From Geodermatophilus arenarius (GTDB lineage Bacteria > Actinomycetota > Actinomycetes > Mycobacteriales > Geodermatophilaceae), in NCBI RefSeq assembly GCF_042654585.1, contig NZ_JBHSGR010000003.1, positions 160,793-224,792 on the forward strand: DNA of 64,000 nucleotides. Direction: 5' to 3'. Numbering within the stretch: position 1 is the stretch's first letter; the number at the start of each line of letters is the position of its first letter. Below, in pieces: positions 25,019-32,682 of this stretch. The notes beneath the pieces were generated by a model, which made no database searches, was not told where the DNA came from, and saw nothing but the letters and a program-made list of their open reading frames with translations. A program made the translations under genes and the position numbers.

Positions 25019-25905
25019 GTGCGGGCCAGCGCGGCGACGTCGGCCGGGCGCACCCGGCAGCAGCCGCCGACCAGCCGAGCGCCGGCGGCCACCCACGCCG
25101 CGGCGTCGCCGGCCGCGATCCCGCCGGTGCCCGTCCAGCGCCGTGCCGCGGCGTCCCACCCCTCCCCGCTGTTCGGGTACGCCACCAGCGGCACCCCGGC
25201 GGCCGCCGCGGCCGTCAGCGCCGGGAGCACCCCGGCCGGGTCGGTGCAGTTGACGCCGACGCCGACCACCTCCGGCACCCCGCGCGCCATCGCGAACACG
25301 TCCGCCGCGCGCTCGCCGCGGCGGGTGCGCGCCACGCCGTCGGCGTCGACGACGGTGGTCAGCGACAGCCACACCGGCACGCCCAGCGACGTGGCCTCGG
25401 CCAGCACCGCCTCCACCTCGGCGGCGGCGGGCAGCGTCTCGCAGGCGAGCACGTCGGCGCCGGCGTCGGCGAGCGCGGCCATCCGCGGCCGGTGGAAGGC
25501 GCGCAGCCGGTCGACGCCGACCTCGGCCGCGTAGGCGCCGGTGTACTCCGAGCCGTCGGCCAGCGCGGCGCCGTACGGCCCGACCGACCCGGCGACCCAC
25601 GACCCCGGCGCCCCCTCCCGGGCCAGCGCCACCGAGCGGGCGACCAGCCCCAGCGCCTCGTCCCGGTCCACCCCGGCCGCGGCGAACCCCTCGACGGTCG
25701 CCTGGTAGCTCGCCGTCGTCGCCACCTGGGCCCCGGCGGCGGCGAACGCGGCGTGCGCGGCGACGACGGCACCGGGGTCGTCGCGCAGCAGCCGCGCCGA
25801 CCACAGCGCCGAGGCGACGTCGTGCCCGCGGGCCTCGAGCTCGGTGGACAGGCCGCCGTCGAGCAGGACCGGGCCGGCGGCGAGGGCGGCGGACAGGGAG
25901 GTCAC
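25009..25905 (-). CDS. mmuM: Homocysteine S-methyltransferase
   Basis: 298-residue zinc-dependent enzyme transferring a methyl group from S-methylmethionine (or S-adenosylmethionine) to homocysteine to make methionine. LLDGGLSTELEARGHD opens the fold. The zinc ligands are the Cys of GVGVNCTDP and the pair in LVGGCCRVRP, all present. GSVGPYGAALADGSEYTG and TTASYQATVEGF are family signatures. GTG at 25905 is preferred over upstream starts, which would extend into the next gene region. It is 13 bases downstream of the truncated globin gene start region on the same strand. No S-box or other riboswitch is seen upstream. Confidence 0.9.
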   Translation of the reverse strand: MTSLSAALAAGPVLLDGGLSTELEARGHDVASALWSARLLRDDPGAVVAAHAAFAAAGAQVATTASYQATVEGFAAAGVDRDEALGLVARSVALAREGAPGSWVAGSVGPYGAALADGSEYTGAYAAEVGVDRLRAFHRPRMAALADAGADVLACETLPAAAEVEAVLAEATSLGVPVWLSLTTVVDADGVARTRRGERAADVFAMARGVPEVVGVGVNCTDPAGVLPALTAAAAAGVPLVAYPNSGEGWDAAARRWTGTGGIAAGDAAAWVAAGARLVGGCCRVRPADVAALARTIS

Positions 25906-25918
25906 CGCCCCATCGTCC

Positions 25919-26380
25919 TCACGAGGGCTGGTACGGCGGCGCCACACCCCAGCCCCAGCGCGGCACCGGGGCGTGCTCGACGACGGCGGCGCCCTCCTGC
26001 GAGTTGGCCAGCGCCAGGCGGGTGCCCCACTCGACGTAGCCGACGAAGGCCGCGCGGAACTCGGGGTCGTCGGGCAGCCCGGCGTCGTCGGCGGCGCGGC
26101 TCATCAGCGTGGCGAAGCGGAACCGCTGCTCGGGCACCAGCCGCAGCCGGCGGTGGTGGGCGAGCATCCGCTCGTACCCGCCCAGCTGCTCGGTGTACAG
26201 CGGCGGGCCGCCGAAGACCTCGCACCACCAGGCGGTGACGTGCGCGCGGTGCGCCTCGGACACGCCGCCGGGGAAGAGCGGGCCGAGCAGGTCGTCCCGC
26301 TCGACCCGGTCGTAGAACGCGTCGATCAGGCGCCGGAAGGCCGGTGCACCGCCGGCCCACTCGTAGAGCGTGGGTGGCAC
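25919..26380 (-). CDS. Truncated hemoglobin-like globin
   Basis: 153 residues fitting group II truncated hemoglobins: TLYEWAGGAPAFRRLIDAFYDRVERDDLLGPLFPG at the start, HVTAWWCEVFGGPPLYTEQLGGYERMLAHHRRLRL with the distal-side Tyr and the proximal His region, and a C-terminal FVGYVEWGTRLALANSQ. Actinobacterial members end HAPVPRWGWGVAPPYQP, as here. Heme binding for oxygen or nitric oxide chemistry is the family role. GTG at 26380 is used; no ribosome site is apparent. It precedes mmuM by 13 bases, suggesting one transcript. Confidence 0.82.
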   Translation of the reverse strand: MPPTLYEWAGGAPAFRRLIDAFYDRVERDDLLGPLFPGGVSEAHRAHVTAWWCEVFGGPPLYTEQLGGYERMLAHHRRLRLVPEQRFRFATLMSRAADDAGLPDDPEFRAAFVGYVEWGTRLALANSQEGAAVVEHAPVPRWGWGVAPPYQPS

Positions 26381-26420
26381 GGCGGCCAGCGCACCACGGT
26401 CCCGGGCGGCGGGGAAGGGC

Positions 26421-27002
26421 TCAGCGCGCGAGGCGGTAGTGGGACAGGACGACGCCGGTCGTCGTCGCCACCGACTCGACCAGCTCCCAGCGCAGGTGCG
26501 CGCCGGCCGGGAACAGGGTGCGTCCGCCGCCCAGGGCGACCGGCGCGACGGCGAGCCACGCGTCGTCCACCAGGCCCGCCGGGAGCAGGGTGGCCAGCAG
26601 GTCGGGGCTGCCGAGGACGGTGAGGTCGGTGTCGACGGTGGCCTTGAGCTCCGCGACGGTGGCGGCGGCGTCGCCGGCGAGGACCGTGGTGTTCTCCCAC
26701 GTCGGTGCGTAGCCCGGGTCCCGGGTGACGACGTACTTCCGCTTGGCGTCGAGCACCGGGCCGAACGGGTTGTCGGTGGTGCCCGCCCACGCGGCCTGCA
26801 TCGACTCGAAGGTGCGCCGGCCGAACAGCATGGCGCCCTCGCCCGCCATGCCGCGGCCCATGACCTCGCTGAGGACGCCGTCGGGATAGGGCGCGAACCA
26901 GCCACCGTGGGCGAACCCGCCGCGGGTGTCCTCGTCCGGTGAGCCCGGCGCCTGCACGACGCCGTCCAGGCTGACGTTCTCCACGATGCTGATCCGGCCC
27001 AC
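26421..27002 (-). CDS. Dihydrofolate reductase / RibD C-terminal family protein
   Basis: 193-residue member of the DHFR-like RibD C-terminal superfamily. It begins GRISIVENVSLDGVVQAPGS and contains MLFGRRTFESMQAAW, KYVVTRDP and LTVLGSPDLLATLLPAGLVDDAWLAVAPVALGGGRTLFP, all typical. These stand-alone proteins are common in actinobacteria; they probably reduce an unidentified substrate with NAD(P)H. GTG at 27002 has a strong GGAGGAG 6 bases upstream. It is divergent from an HxlR regulator 80 bases away, which likely controls it. Confidence 0.88.
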   Translation of the reverse strand: MGRISIVENVSLDGVVQAPGSPDEDTRGGFAHGGWFAPYPDGVLSEVMGRGMAGEGAMLFGRRTFESMQAAWAGTTDNPFGPVLDAKRKYVVTRDPGYAPTWENTTVLAGDAAATVAELKATVDTDLTVLGSPDLLATLLPAGLVDDAWLAVAPVALGGGRTLFPAGAHLRWELVESVATTTGVVLSHYRLAR

Positions 27003-27081
27003 GACTCCTCCTCCGATCGGTTGCTACGGATTCAGTAGTAGTGGCTAGGTCTGACAAAGTGCAAGGGGTAGCCTCGGCCGC

Positions 27082-27747
27082 GTGCCGGACCGCCGCAGCT
27101 ACGGCGACCCGTGCGGGGTCGCCCGCGCTCTCGACGTCGTGGGGGAGCGGTGGGCGCTGCTCGTCGTCCGCGAGCTGCTGCTCGGCCCCAAGCGCTACAC
27201 CGACCTGGCGCGCGGGCTGGGCGCCAGCAGCCCGACCGTGCTGAGCCAGCGGCTGCGCGACCTGGAGGCGGCCGGGATCGTCACGCGGTCCGTGGCCGGG
27301 CCGCCGGTGGGCGGGCGGGTCTACGCCCTCACCTCGCGCGGGCGCGAGCTCGAGGACGTGCTGCTCGCGCTCGGCCGGTGGGGCTCGCGCACGGTGCAGA
27401 CCTCGGCCGGTGAGCTGGGTACCGACGCGTTCGTGCTCGCGCTGCGCACCGTCGCCGACCCCGCGCGGCTGGCCGGGTGGTCGGCGCGGGTGGAGCTCGC
27501 CGTCGACGACCCCATGGCGCCCGACCGGGTCACCCTCACCGTCGCCGACGGCCGGCTGTCCGCCGTCCGCGGCACGACCGGCGCACCGGATGCCGTCCTG
27601 TCCGGCGCGCCGGCGGTGCTGCGCCCGGTCGCCTTCGGCCGCCGGTCCCTCGACGACGCCCTGGCTGCCGGGGACCTGCGCGTCGACGGCGACGTCGAGG
27701 TCGTGCGCCGCCTGCTGGGCACGCTCGTCCCGCCGGTCCCGGCCTGA
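27082..27747 (+). CDS. HxlR family transcriptional regulator with SCP2-like C-terminus
   Basis: 221 residues. The N-terminal ~100 is an HxlR winged helix: DPCGVARALDVVGERWALLVVRELLLGPKRYTDLARGLGASSPTVLSQRLRDLEAAGIVTR, with the Cys typical of the family. The C-terminal ~110 (VELAVDDPMAPDRVTLTVADG, then DAVLSGAPAVLRPVAFG) resembles SCP2/sterol-binding-like domains that often follow HxlR in actinobacteria and could bind a hydrophobic effector. GTG at 27082 has TAGCCT about 8 bases upstream, so a leaderless transcript is likely. The 79-base region before it is shared with the divergent DHFR-like gene and has a weak CTAC-N7-GTAG symmetry. Confidence 0.88.
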   Translation: MPDRRSYGDPCGVARALDVVGERWALLVVRELLLGPKRYTDLARGLGASSPTVLSQRLRDLEAAGIVTRSVAGPPVGGRVYALTSRGRELEDVLLALGRWGSRTVQTSAGELGTDAFVLALRTVADPARLAGWSARVELAVDDPMAPDRVTLTVADGRLSAVRGTTGAPDAVLSGAPAVLRPVAFGRRSLDDALAAGDLRVDGDVEVVRRLLGTLVPPVPA

Positions 27748-27749
27748 CC

Positions 27750-27825
27750 TCCGCGATCACGGATCTGGCGTGGCGACGCGCCGGGCGACGTCGGCGTGTC
27801 CCCACGGGAGCGCCGTGATCGCGGA
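27750..27825. repeat. Long inverted repeat TCCGCGATCACGG between hxlR-type gene and arfB
   Basis: Perfect 13-base arms at 27750-27762 and 27813-27825 with a 50-base interior that contains CGTCGGCGTGTCCCC. It follows the HxlR stop by 3 bases and ends 28 bases before the arfB start. It may be a terminator or an arfB leader element. The interior shares the GTCGGCGTGTC core with elements at 8860 and 15122. Confidence 0.55.
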
Positions 27826-27853
27826 CGACCAGGCCGTCGACGAGACTGGGCGC

Positions 27854-28294
27854 GTGCCCGGCAGCGACGACACCAGCGGAGACCTCCCGGTCACCGGCTC
27901 CCTCGTCGTCCCCGCCGCGGCGCTGGCGTGGCGCTTCTCGCGGTCCTCGGGGCCGGGCGGGCAGGGCGTCAACACCGCCGACTCCCGCGTCGAGCTGTCG
28001 GTCGCGCCGCTGGAGCTGCGCGGGCTGACCGACGGGCAGCGGCAGCGGCTGGCCGAGCGGCTGGGCCCGCGGCTGGTCGACGGCGTCCTGACCGTCGTCG
28101 CCGGCGAGCACCGCCAGCAGCTGCGCAACCGGGCCGCGGCCCGCGAGCGGCTCGCCGCGGTGCTGCGCGCCGCCCTGGCCGCGCCGCCACCGCCGCGCCG
28201 GCGCACGAAGCCGACCCGCGGCTCGCAGGAGCGGCGGATCGCGGAGAAGAAGCGCCGCGGCGAGCTCAAGCGCCGCCGCGGCAGCTGGGAGTGA
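27854..28294 (+). CDS. arfB: Alternative ribosome-rescue factor, peptidyl-tRNA hydrolase ArfB type
   Basis: 146-residue protein with a stand-alone class I release factor GGQ domain. The catalytic loop reads SSGPGGQGVNTADSRVEL, followed by ALERs-like helices, and ends in a strongly basic tail (RRRTKPTRGSQERRIAEKKRRGELKRRRG) that in ArfB enters the empty mRNA channel of stalled ribosomes. It lacks the codon-recognition domain of RF1/RF2, so it is a rescue factor rather than a termination factor. Start is GTG 27854; GTG 27815 in frame is an alternative that would overlap the inverted repeat. Confidence 0.88.
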   Translation: MPGSDDTSGDLPVTGSLVVPAAALAWRFSRSSGPGGQGVNTADSRVELSVAPLELRGLTDGQRQRLAERLGPRLVDGVLTVVAGEHRQQLRNRAAARERLAAVLRAALAAPPPPRRRTKPTRGSQERRIAEKKRRGELKRRRGSWE

Positions 28295-28298
28295 GGAC

Positions 28299-28329
28299 GC
28301 CTGCGAGCGGTGGGGGGACGAGGGGGTCC
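28299..28329. repeat. Half copy of palindromic repeat family P1
   Basis: On the minus strand this reads GGACCCCCTCGTCCCCCCAC and continues CGCTCGCAGGC, matching the first half of the P1 element at 43243-43298 with small changes. The other half is absent. It lies between the convergent arfB and GNAT stops. Confidence 0.5.
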
Positions 28330-28333
28330 TCCG

Positions 28334-28990
28334 TCAGAGCTCCGGCATGGGCACGCCCGGCGGCCGCACCGCCACCCACAGCGGCAGCTGCCCGTCGGCC
28401 GAGCGGGTCGCCTGCGTCACCTCGAACCCCAGGCCGCGGGCGAAGCGCACGACCGCCCAGGCGGGGGCGACCAGCGCGGCGGCGACGCCGTCGGCGTCGC
28501 CGCGGGCCAGCGCCGCCGCGAGCACCGCGCCGCCGAGCCCGCGACGGCGCGAGCGCGGCCGGGTGGCCAGCGCGCGCAGCCGCCAGTGCGGGCCCTCGGG
28601 CAGCGCGGCGGTGAGCTGGGCCTCGGTGCCGGCGACGGCGTCGGCGCGGTCGGCGTGCAGCCGCGGCACCTCCCGTTCCAGCGCCGCGCGGACGTCGGCC
28701 GGCACCGGCGTCGCGGCCCCGGCGGGGGCGTCCCAGGAGGCGACGGCGTCGACGTCCTCGCTGACCCAGGTCGTACCGGTGGCGACCCCGCGGTGGCCGG
28801 CGTCGAGCTCGGCCAGCCGGGTGAGCCGCTGCGTGCGCCCGTCCAGCGGCAGCGCCCAGCGCACCCACCGCGACTCGGCCAGCGCCACGGTGAGGGTGGC
28901 GGCGATGCGCGGCACGTCGCGCGGCTCGGCCGCCCGGACCACCGGGACGCCGATGTGGACCGTCGGCCCGGGTTCGCTCATGCCAGCCAT
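28334..28990 (-). CDS. GNAT family N-acetyltransferase
   Basis: 218-residue acetyl-CoA-dependent acyltransferase. VVRAAEPRDVPRIAATLTVAL starts the fold, and the cofactor loop is LRALATRPRSRRRGLGGAVL (R/Q-x-x-G-x-G/A pattern), followed by ALVAPAWAVVRFARGLGFEVTQ. Related proteins act on small amines or protein N-termini; the substrate is unknown. ATG 28990 and ATG 28981 are both possible starts and neither has a clear ribosome site. It is convergent with arfB. Confidence 0.85.
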   Translation of the reverse strand: MAGMSEPGPTVHIGVPVVRAAEPRDVPRIAATLTVALAESRWVRWALPLDGRTQRLTRLAELDAGHRGVATGTTWVSEDVDAVASWDAPAGAATPVPADVRAALEREVPRLHADRADAVAGTEAQLTAALPEGPHWRLRALATRPRSRRRGLGGAVLAAALARGDADGVAAALVAPAWAVVRFARGLGFEVTQATRSADGQLPLWVAVRPPGVPMPEL

Positions 28991-29069
28991 GACACCACGG
29001 CGCACGCAGGGCCCGGACACGACCGTGGGGCCGGCCCCCGGGAGGGACCGGCCCCACGGGGCGTCGGAC

Positions 29070-29693
29070 TCAGACGTCGAAGCCGGCGCGGTCGACCTTG
29101 CGGTGGTAGCGGGTACCGAGCTTGCCGCCCAGGATCGCGCCGAGCAGCGTGGCCAGGAGCGCGGCGGTGCCGGCGACGATCGCGGCGGTGGTCAGGGTGT
29201 CCCCGCCGATCGGGATGCTGGGCAGGTTGAGCTGCGAGAGCACGTTGTACTCCGAGCCGAGCACCGCGCCGAGGACGGCGAGGACGACGGCGACCAGCAG
29301 GCCGACCACCCACACGGCGATGCCCTGCCGGACCCCGTCGAAGCGGGCCGTGCGCCCGGCGACGTAGCCGCCGGCGAGGTGGGCCAGGAACAGCACGACC
29401 AGCAGCGTGGTGCCGCCGATGACGCCGATGGTGTCGGCCTGGTCGGTGGCCTGGTCGGTGGCCTGGTCGGCGCTGGACACCTGGGTCAGGTCGAAGGCGA
29501 CGCCGGCGGCGGACAGCAGGGCCAGCAGGACCACGGCCAGGCCGTTGGCGGACAGCCAGCCGAAGAAGGCCGCTCCCCACGTGATGCCGCCGAGGCGCTC
29601 GTGCTGCGCGTCGACGGCGTCACGGGCCTTCCCGCGGGTGGCCGACGCACCGACCGAGCCGGAGGTGGCGTCGCCGCCGGGAGGGGAGCTCAT
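29070..29693 (-). CDS. Membrane protein (YrzE-like) downstream of PRC/DUF2382 gene
   Basis: 207 residues with a polar N-terminus and four hydrophobic segments: WLSANGLAVVLLALLSAAGVAF, IGVIGGTTLLVVLFLAHLAGGYVAG, GIAVWVVGLLVAVVLAVLGAVLG and AAIVAGTAALLATLLGAILGGKLG. A four-residue tandem repeat ATDQ (12-base DNA unit, 29430-29472) occurs in the first periplasmic loop. It ends KVDRAGFDV. Similar proteins accompany PRC or DUF2382 proteins in desiccation- and radiation-tolerant actinobacteria. ATG at 29693; it is 70 bases downstream of the PRC/DUF2382 gene, probably on the same transcript. Confidence 0.75.
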   Translation of the reverse strand: MSSPPGGDATSGSVGASATRGKARDAVDAQHERLGGITWGAAFFGWLSANGLAVVLLALLSAAGVAFDLTQVSSADQATDQATDQADTIGVIGGTTLLVVLFLAHLAGGYVAGRTARFDGVRQGIAVWVVGLLVAVVLAVLGAVLGSEYNVLSQLNLPSIPIGGDTLTTAAIVAGTAALLATLLGAILGGKLGTRYHRKVDRAGFDV

Positions 29694-29763
29694 GGTGCCT
29701 TCCCGACGGGATCGGGGAGCGCGGGTGCGGACCGGCCGAGGGGCCGGCCGGTCCGCGGTGGGG

Positions 29764-30603
29764 TCAGCGGCGACGGGTCGTCGGGTCGACGTCGCCGTCG
29801 ACCTCGATCTGCTCCTTGCGCACCTGCCCGGTGACCTCCTGCTGCTCGGTCACCGTCTGGGTGTCGAGGCGGACGCGCTCGACCGGCGTGGCCTCCTTGG
29901 ACACGACGGGGCGCTCGGCGTGCAGGACGACCTCGTGCTCCTCCTCGGAGATGGCCGGCCCGTCCATCGCGTTGCCGATGTTGGCGTCGGTGATGGGCTC
30001 GCGCTCGACCCGCACCTCCTCGTGGGAGACGGGGACGGTCTGGCTCACGTTCTCCGTGACGACGTACTTCCGCAGCCGCGCCCGGCCGGCCTTGACGCGC
30101 TGGGTGCCCACCTCGAGGTGCTCCTCGGAGCGGGTCATGGCGTTGTCGGTCGTCGGGCCCGAGGTGTCGCGGCCGACGACGCCCTCCCTGCCGCTGAGGT
30201 CGGCGCGGCCGCCGGTCGTCGTCCCGGTCGTCCCGGTCGTCGTCCCGGTCGTCGTCCCGGTCGTCATCGCCTGACCGGTCGTGGTGCCCGCGGTCCCCAG
30301 GCCGTAGTAGCGGTAGAGCTCCTGCTCCTCCTGCGGCGACAGGTGGCCGGCGGAGACGTCGACGTGCGGGGCGCCCTTGACCTTGGCCTTGTCGTAGGGG
30401 ACCCGCAGCTCGCCGCCGGAGACCGTGGCGTCGGCCAGGGGGACGAAGGCCTCCTTGGTGCCGAACAGGCCGGTGCGGACGGTCGCCCACTCGGGACGGC
30501 CGGTCTCGTCGTCGAGGAAGACCTCGCCGACGCTGCCGTGCTTGCCGTCGGGGCCGACGGCGGTGCTGCCGATGACGTCGCTGATCTGCCGGTCGTCGAT
30601 CAC
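29764..30603 (-). CDS. PRC-barrel and DUF2382 domain stress protein
   Basis: 279 residues. The PRC-barrel spans ~1-80 (DVIGSTAVGPDGKHGSVGEVFLDDETGRPEWATVRTG), a Thr/Gly-rich linker ~105-135 encodes GTTTGTTTGTTGTTTGG (a DNA repeat of GGTCGTCGTCCC units near 30211-30270), and DUF2382 spans ~150-270 (SEEHLEVGTQRVKAGRARLRKYVVTENV, REPITDANIGNAMDGPAISEEEHEVVLHAERPVV). PRC-DUF2382 proteins are common in dry-soil actinobacteria and are thought to be stress-linked; no reaction is known. GTG at 30603 has GAGGAG about 6 bases upstream. The repeat tract could vary in length. Confidence 0.88.
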   Translation of the reverse strand: MIDDRQISDVIGSTAVGPDGKHGSVGEVFLDDETGRPEWATVRTGLFGTKEAFVPLADATVSGGELRVPYDKAKVKGAPHVDVSAGHLSPQEEQELYRYYGLGTAGTTTGQAMTTGTTTGTTTGTTGTTTGGRADLSGREGVVGRDTSGPTTDNAMTRSEEHLEVGTQRVKAGRARLRKYVVTENVSQTVPVSHEEVRVEREPITDANIGNAMDGPAISEEEHEVVLHAERPVVSKEATPVERVRLDTQTVTEQQEVTGQVRKEQIEVDGDVDPTTRRR

Positions 30604-30691
30604 GTGTGCTCCTCGCGGAAGGGGGGATCGGCCGGCTCCCTCACGCGGCGGAGTGCCGGGGGTCAGCTGGCCACCCTGGGGATGCCCCGTC

Positions 30692-30706
30692 GTTTACGAC
30701 GTAAAC
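30692..30706. promoter_or_regulatory. TetR-type operator candidate GTTTACGACGTAAAC
   Basis: A perfect 6-base inverted repeat with a 3-base centre, in the 113-base gap between the start of the PRC/DUF2382 gene and the stop of the TetR gene. It is AT-rich against ~75% GC surroundings. The size and GTTTAC/GTAAAC arms match operators typical of TetR-family regulators. It is 89 bases upstream of the PRC gene start, so control of that operon is plausible. Confidence 0.6.
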
Positions 30707-30716
30707 CCCATCCGGC

Positions 30717-31505
30717 TCACTCCCCGGGGACGCGCCCCTCCCGCCGGAGGGACTCCAGGCGGCCCAGCAGGTTCTCGAGGGCCTCCTCGAACTCGGCGGC
30801 CGACTCGTCCCGGGACAGCAGCTCCTCCAGTTCGGTGACGAGCGGGTACTGGGAGAGGTCGGTCCCGGTGCCGGAGACGCCCCCCGGCGCGTCCTCGGGG
30901 CTGATCTGCACGCCCTTCTGCGACACCTCGAGCAGCAGGTGCCCGAGCAGGAAGCTCGAGTAGGCCCGGTACGCGGCGACCGCCGCCTCGGCGCCGAAGC
31001 CGCTGTCGGTCATCGCGGTGAGGAAGGACTCGACCCAGCGCAGGCTGCGCAGCGGCGGGCGGACCCAGGGGGCCTCCGGCGGCCGGGTGGCCACCAGGGG
31101 GAAGACCTCGGGGTGCGCGAGGGCGATCCGCCGGACGCCGTGGGCCAGCCGCTGCAGGAAGTCCTGCCACCCGCCGGCGGCGCGCATGTGCACGTCGGGA
31201 TCGCCGTACAGCTCGTCGATGACGGTCTCGACGACGCCGTCGAGCAGCTGCTCGCGTCCGGGCACGTACCGGTAGAGCGCCATGGCCTCCACCCCGAGGA
31301 AGGCGCCGAGCCGCCGCATCGTGAGGGCGGCGAGACCGTTCCGGTCGATGAACTCGACGGCCGCACCCAGGATGCGGCGGCGGTCGAGGGGGGCCCGCCC
31401 GGTGCCGGGGGGTCCGGCGGGGAGGACGGCCGCGGCTCCGCCACGGGCCTCCGGTGAGTCGGGGTCGGGACGGTGCACCGGGACGGTGTCGTCGGTCCGC
31501 GCCAC
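30717..31505 (-). CDS. TetR/AcrR family transcriptional regulator
   Basis: 262 residues. HTH region ~45-90 (RRRILGAAVEFIDRNGLAALTMRRLGAFLGVEAMALYRYVPGREQLLDGVVETVIDELYG) fits TetR with the recognition helix VEAMALYRYV. The C-terminal ligand domain resembles TetR_C-type folds (WQDFLQRLAHGVRRIALAHPEVFPLVATRPPEAPWVRPPLRSLRWVESFL). GTG at 31505 has GGGAGG about 6 bases upstream. It is followed by the PRC/DUF2382 operon with a palindromic operator candidate between. Ligand unknown. Confidence 0.88.
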   Translation of the reverse strand: MARTDDTVPVHRPDPDSPEARGGAAAVLPAGPPGTGRAPLDRRRILGAAVEFIDRNGLAALTMRRLGAFLGVEAMALYRYVPGREQLLDGVVETVIDELYGDPDVHMRAAGGWQDFLQRLAHGVRRIALAHPEVFPLVATRPPEAPWVRPPLRSLRWVESFLTAMTDSGFGAEAAVAAYRAYSSFLLGHLLLEVSQKGVQISPEDAPGGVSGTGTDLSQYPLVTELEELLSRDESAAEFEEALENLLGRLESLRREGRVPGE

Positions 31506-31644
31506 GTCCGCCTCCCGGTTCCTCGTCGGAGCCTGCACACCACCGGCGCCGCACCGGACCCCGTTCCCGCCCGTGAGGTCTCCGGAACGCGGCCTCGACG
31601 TCGTCGTGGCCGCGGGGAGACCGCCGCGCCCGACGCTCGGGGTC

Positions 31645-32079
31645 GTGTCCGCAGCCCTCCCGTCCGGCACCGCCGCACCGGCCGGTCCCCGCACGCGGAC
31701 CACCGAGACGCACTGTCCCTACTGCTCGCTGCAGTGCGGCACGGCGGTCACCGCGGGGGACCGTCCGGCGACGCTCGTACCCCTCGACTCCCCGACCAAC
31801 CGGGGCGGGCTGTGCAGCAAGGGCTGGTCGGCCACCGAGCTGCTCGACCACCCCGAGCGGCTGACCCGCCCGCTGGTCCGCGCGGTGCCCGGCGACCGCA
31901 CCAGTCCGCTGGTCCAGGCCGGCTGGGACGAGGCGTTCGACCGCGTCGTCGCCGCGATCGGGCGCACCCGGGCCCGGTACGGCCGCGACGTCGTCGGCTG
32001 CTTCGGCGGCGGGTCGCTGACCCGGGTGCGCGTGTACCCGGTCCGCGAGGTCGAGGGGCTGCTCGTCGTCGACGTCTGA
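31645..32079 (+). pseudogene. Chimeric remnant: nitrate reductase (NasC-like) N-terminus joined to NirD-like C-terminus
   Basis: In one frame from GTG 31645 the product carries the molybdopterin oxidoreductase [4Fe-4S] opening: THCPYCSLQCGTAVTAGDRP, PTNRGGLCSKGWSATELLDHPERLTRPLVR, then WDEAFDRVVAAIGRTRARYGRDVVGCFGGGSLT. At this point an assimilatory nitrate reductase would continue with NEKAYxxGKFAR; instead the frame reads RVRVYPVREVEGLLVVDV and stops, which looks like the last strands of the Rieske-type NirD small subunit (YPVRVxDGxVxV). About 600 residues of NasC and everything up to the end of nirD would be deleted, in frame. The cofactor domain cannot form, so it is a non-functional remnant. 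The NirD assignment of the tail is less certain than the NasC head. Confidence 0.7.
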
Positions 32080-32105
32080 GGTGCGGGAGACGTCCGAGGC
32101 GCAGG

Positions 32106-32156
32106 GTGTGCACGCAGCGCGGTCCCCGGCTCCTCCGGATCGCGCCGCGTGCACAC
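32106..32156. repeat. Palindromic repeat family P3, copy 1 (left of arr)
   Basis: Inverted repeat GTGTGCACGCAGCGCG (32106-32121) with its complement at 32141-32156, one mismatch, loop 19 bases. It lies between the NasC/NirD remnant and the convergent arr-like gene and could be a bidirectional terminator. A related copy lies on the other side of arr at 32683-32732. Confidence 0.65.
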
Positions 32157-32161
32157 ACCGC

Positions 32162-32632
32162 TCAGTCCTCGATGACGTCGAGCCCCTGCTCCCGCGGCCG
32201 CGCCAGGGAGGCGAGCATCCCCTCCACCGCCTCCGGGGCGTGCCCCTCCCAGTCCTCCACCTCGCCGACGCGCAGCGGGGAGCGGGTCCGGTGGGACCGC
32301 GCGGGGTTGCCGGGGAACCGCTCGTCGGTGACGTTCGGGTCGTCCTCGAAGGGCCCCAGCGGCTCCACGACGTGGACGTGGCCCCGGTGCCGGTCCCCGG
32401 CCGGCGCCGTCGCCGGCTCCGCTCCCCGGGCGGCGGTGTCGACCAGCGCCGCGGAGTGCACGTGGTCCGTCACCCGGCCGGCCTGGGAGTCCGAGCCGCG
32501 ACCGGGGACCGGCTCGTCGCCGACGGCGAGCGTCGCCCGCGTCCTGTGGAAGAAGGGCCCGGGGACGTCCCCGGGGTTCCCGGGGGTGACGGGGACGCGG
32601 GTGCCGACCGGCTCCTCCACACCGGCGATCAT
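32162..32632 (-). CDS. arr: Rifamycin ADP-ribosyltransferase (Arr)-like protein
   Basis: 156 residues. The last ~60 match Arr closely: VVEPLGPFEDDPNVTDERFPGNPARSHRTRSPLRVGEVEDWEGH ending LDVIED, including the Asp in the GPFEDDPN block. The N-terminal GPFFHRTRATLAVGD corresponds to GPFYHGTKADLxxGD of Arr and keeps the catalytic-region His. The HIY strand is HVHSAA here, so the Tyr expected in Arr is replaced by His, and GTK is RTR. ADP-ribosylation of rifampicin is the family activity; whether this protein retains it is doubtful. ATG 32632 has only a weak ribosome site. It is bracketed by related palindromes and sits in a decayed locus. Confidence 0.7.
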   Translation of the reverse strand: MIAGVEEPVGTRVPVTPGNPGDVPGPFFHRTRATLAVGDEPVPGRGSDSQAGRVTDHVHSAALVDTAARGAEPATAPAGDRHRGHVHVVEPLGPFEDDPNVTDERFPGNPARSHRTRSPLRVGEVEDWEGHAPEAVEGMLASLARPREQGLDVIED

Positions 32633-32682
32633 GCCCCCGGCCTGACCACTCACGGCCCCCGCCGGTGTCTGCAACCAGCGGC

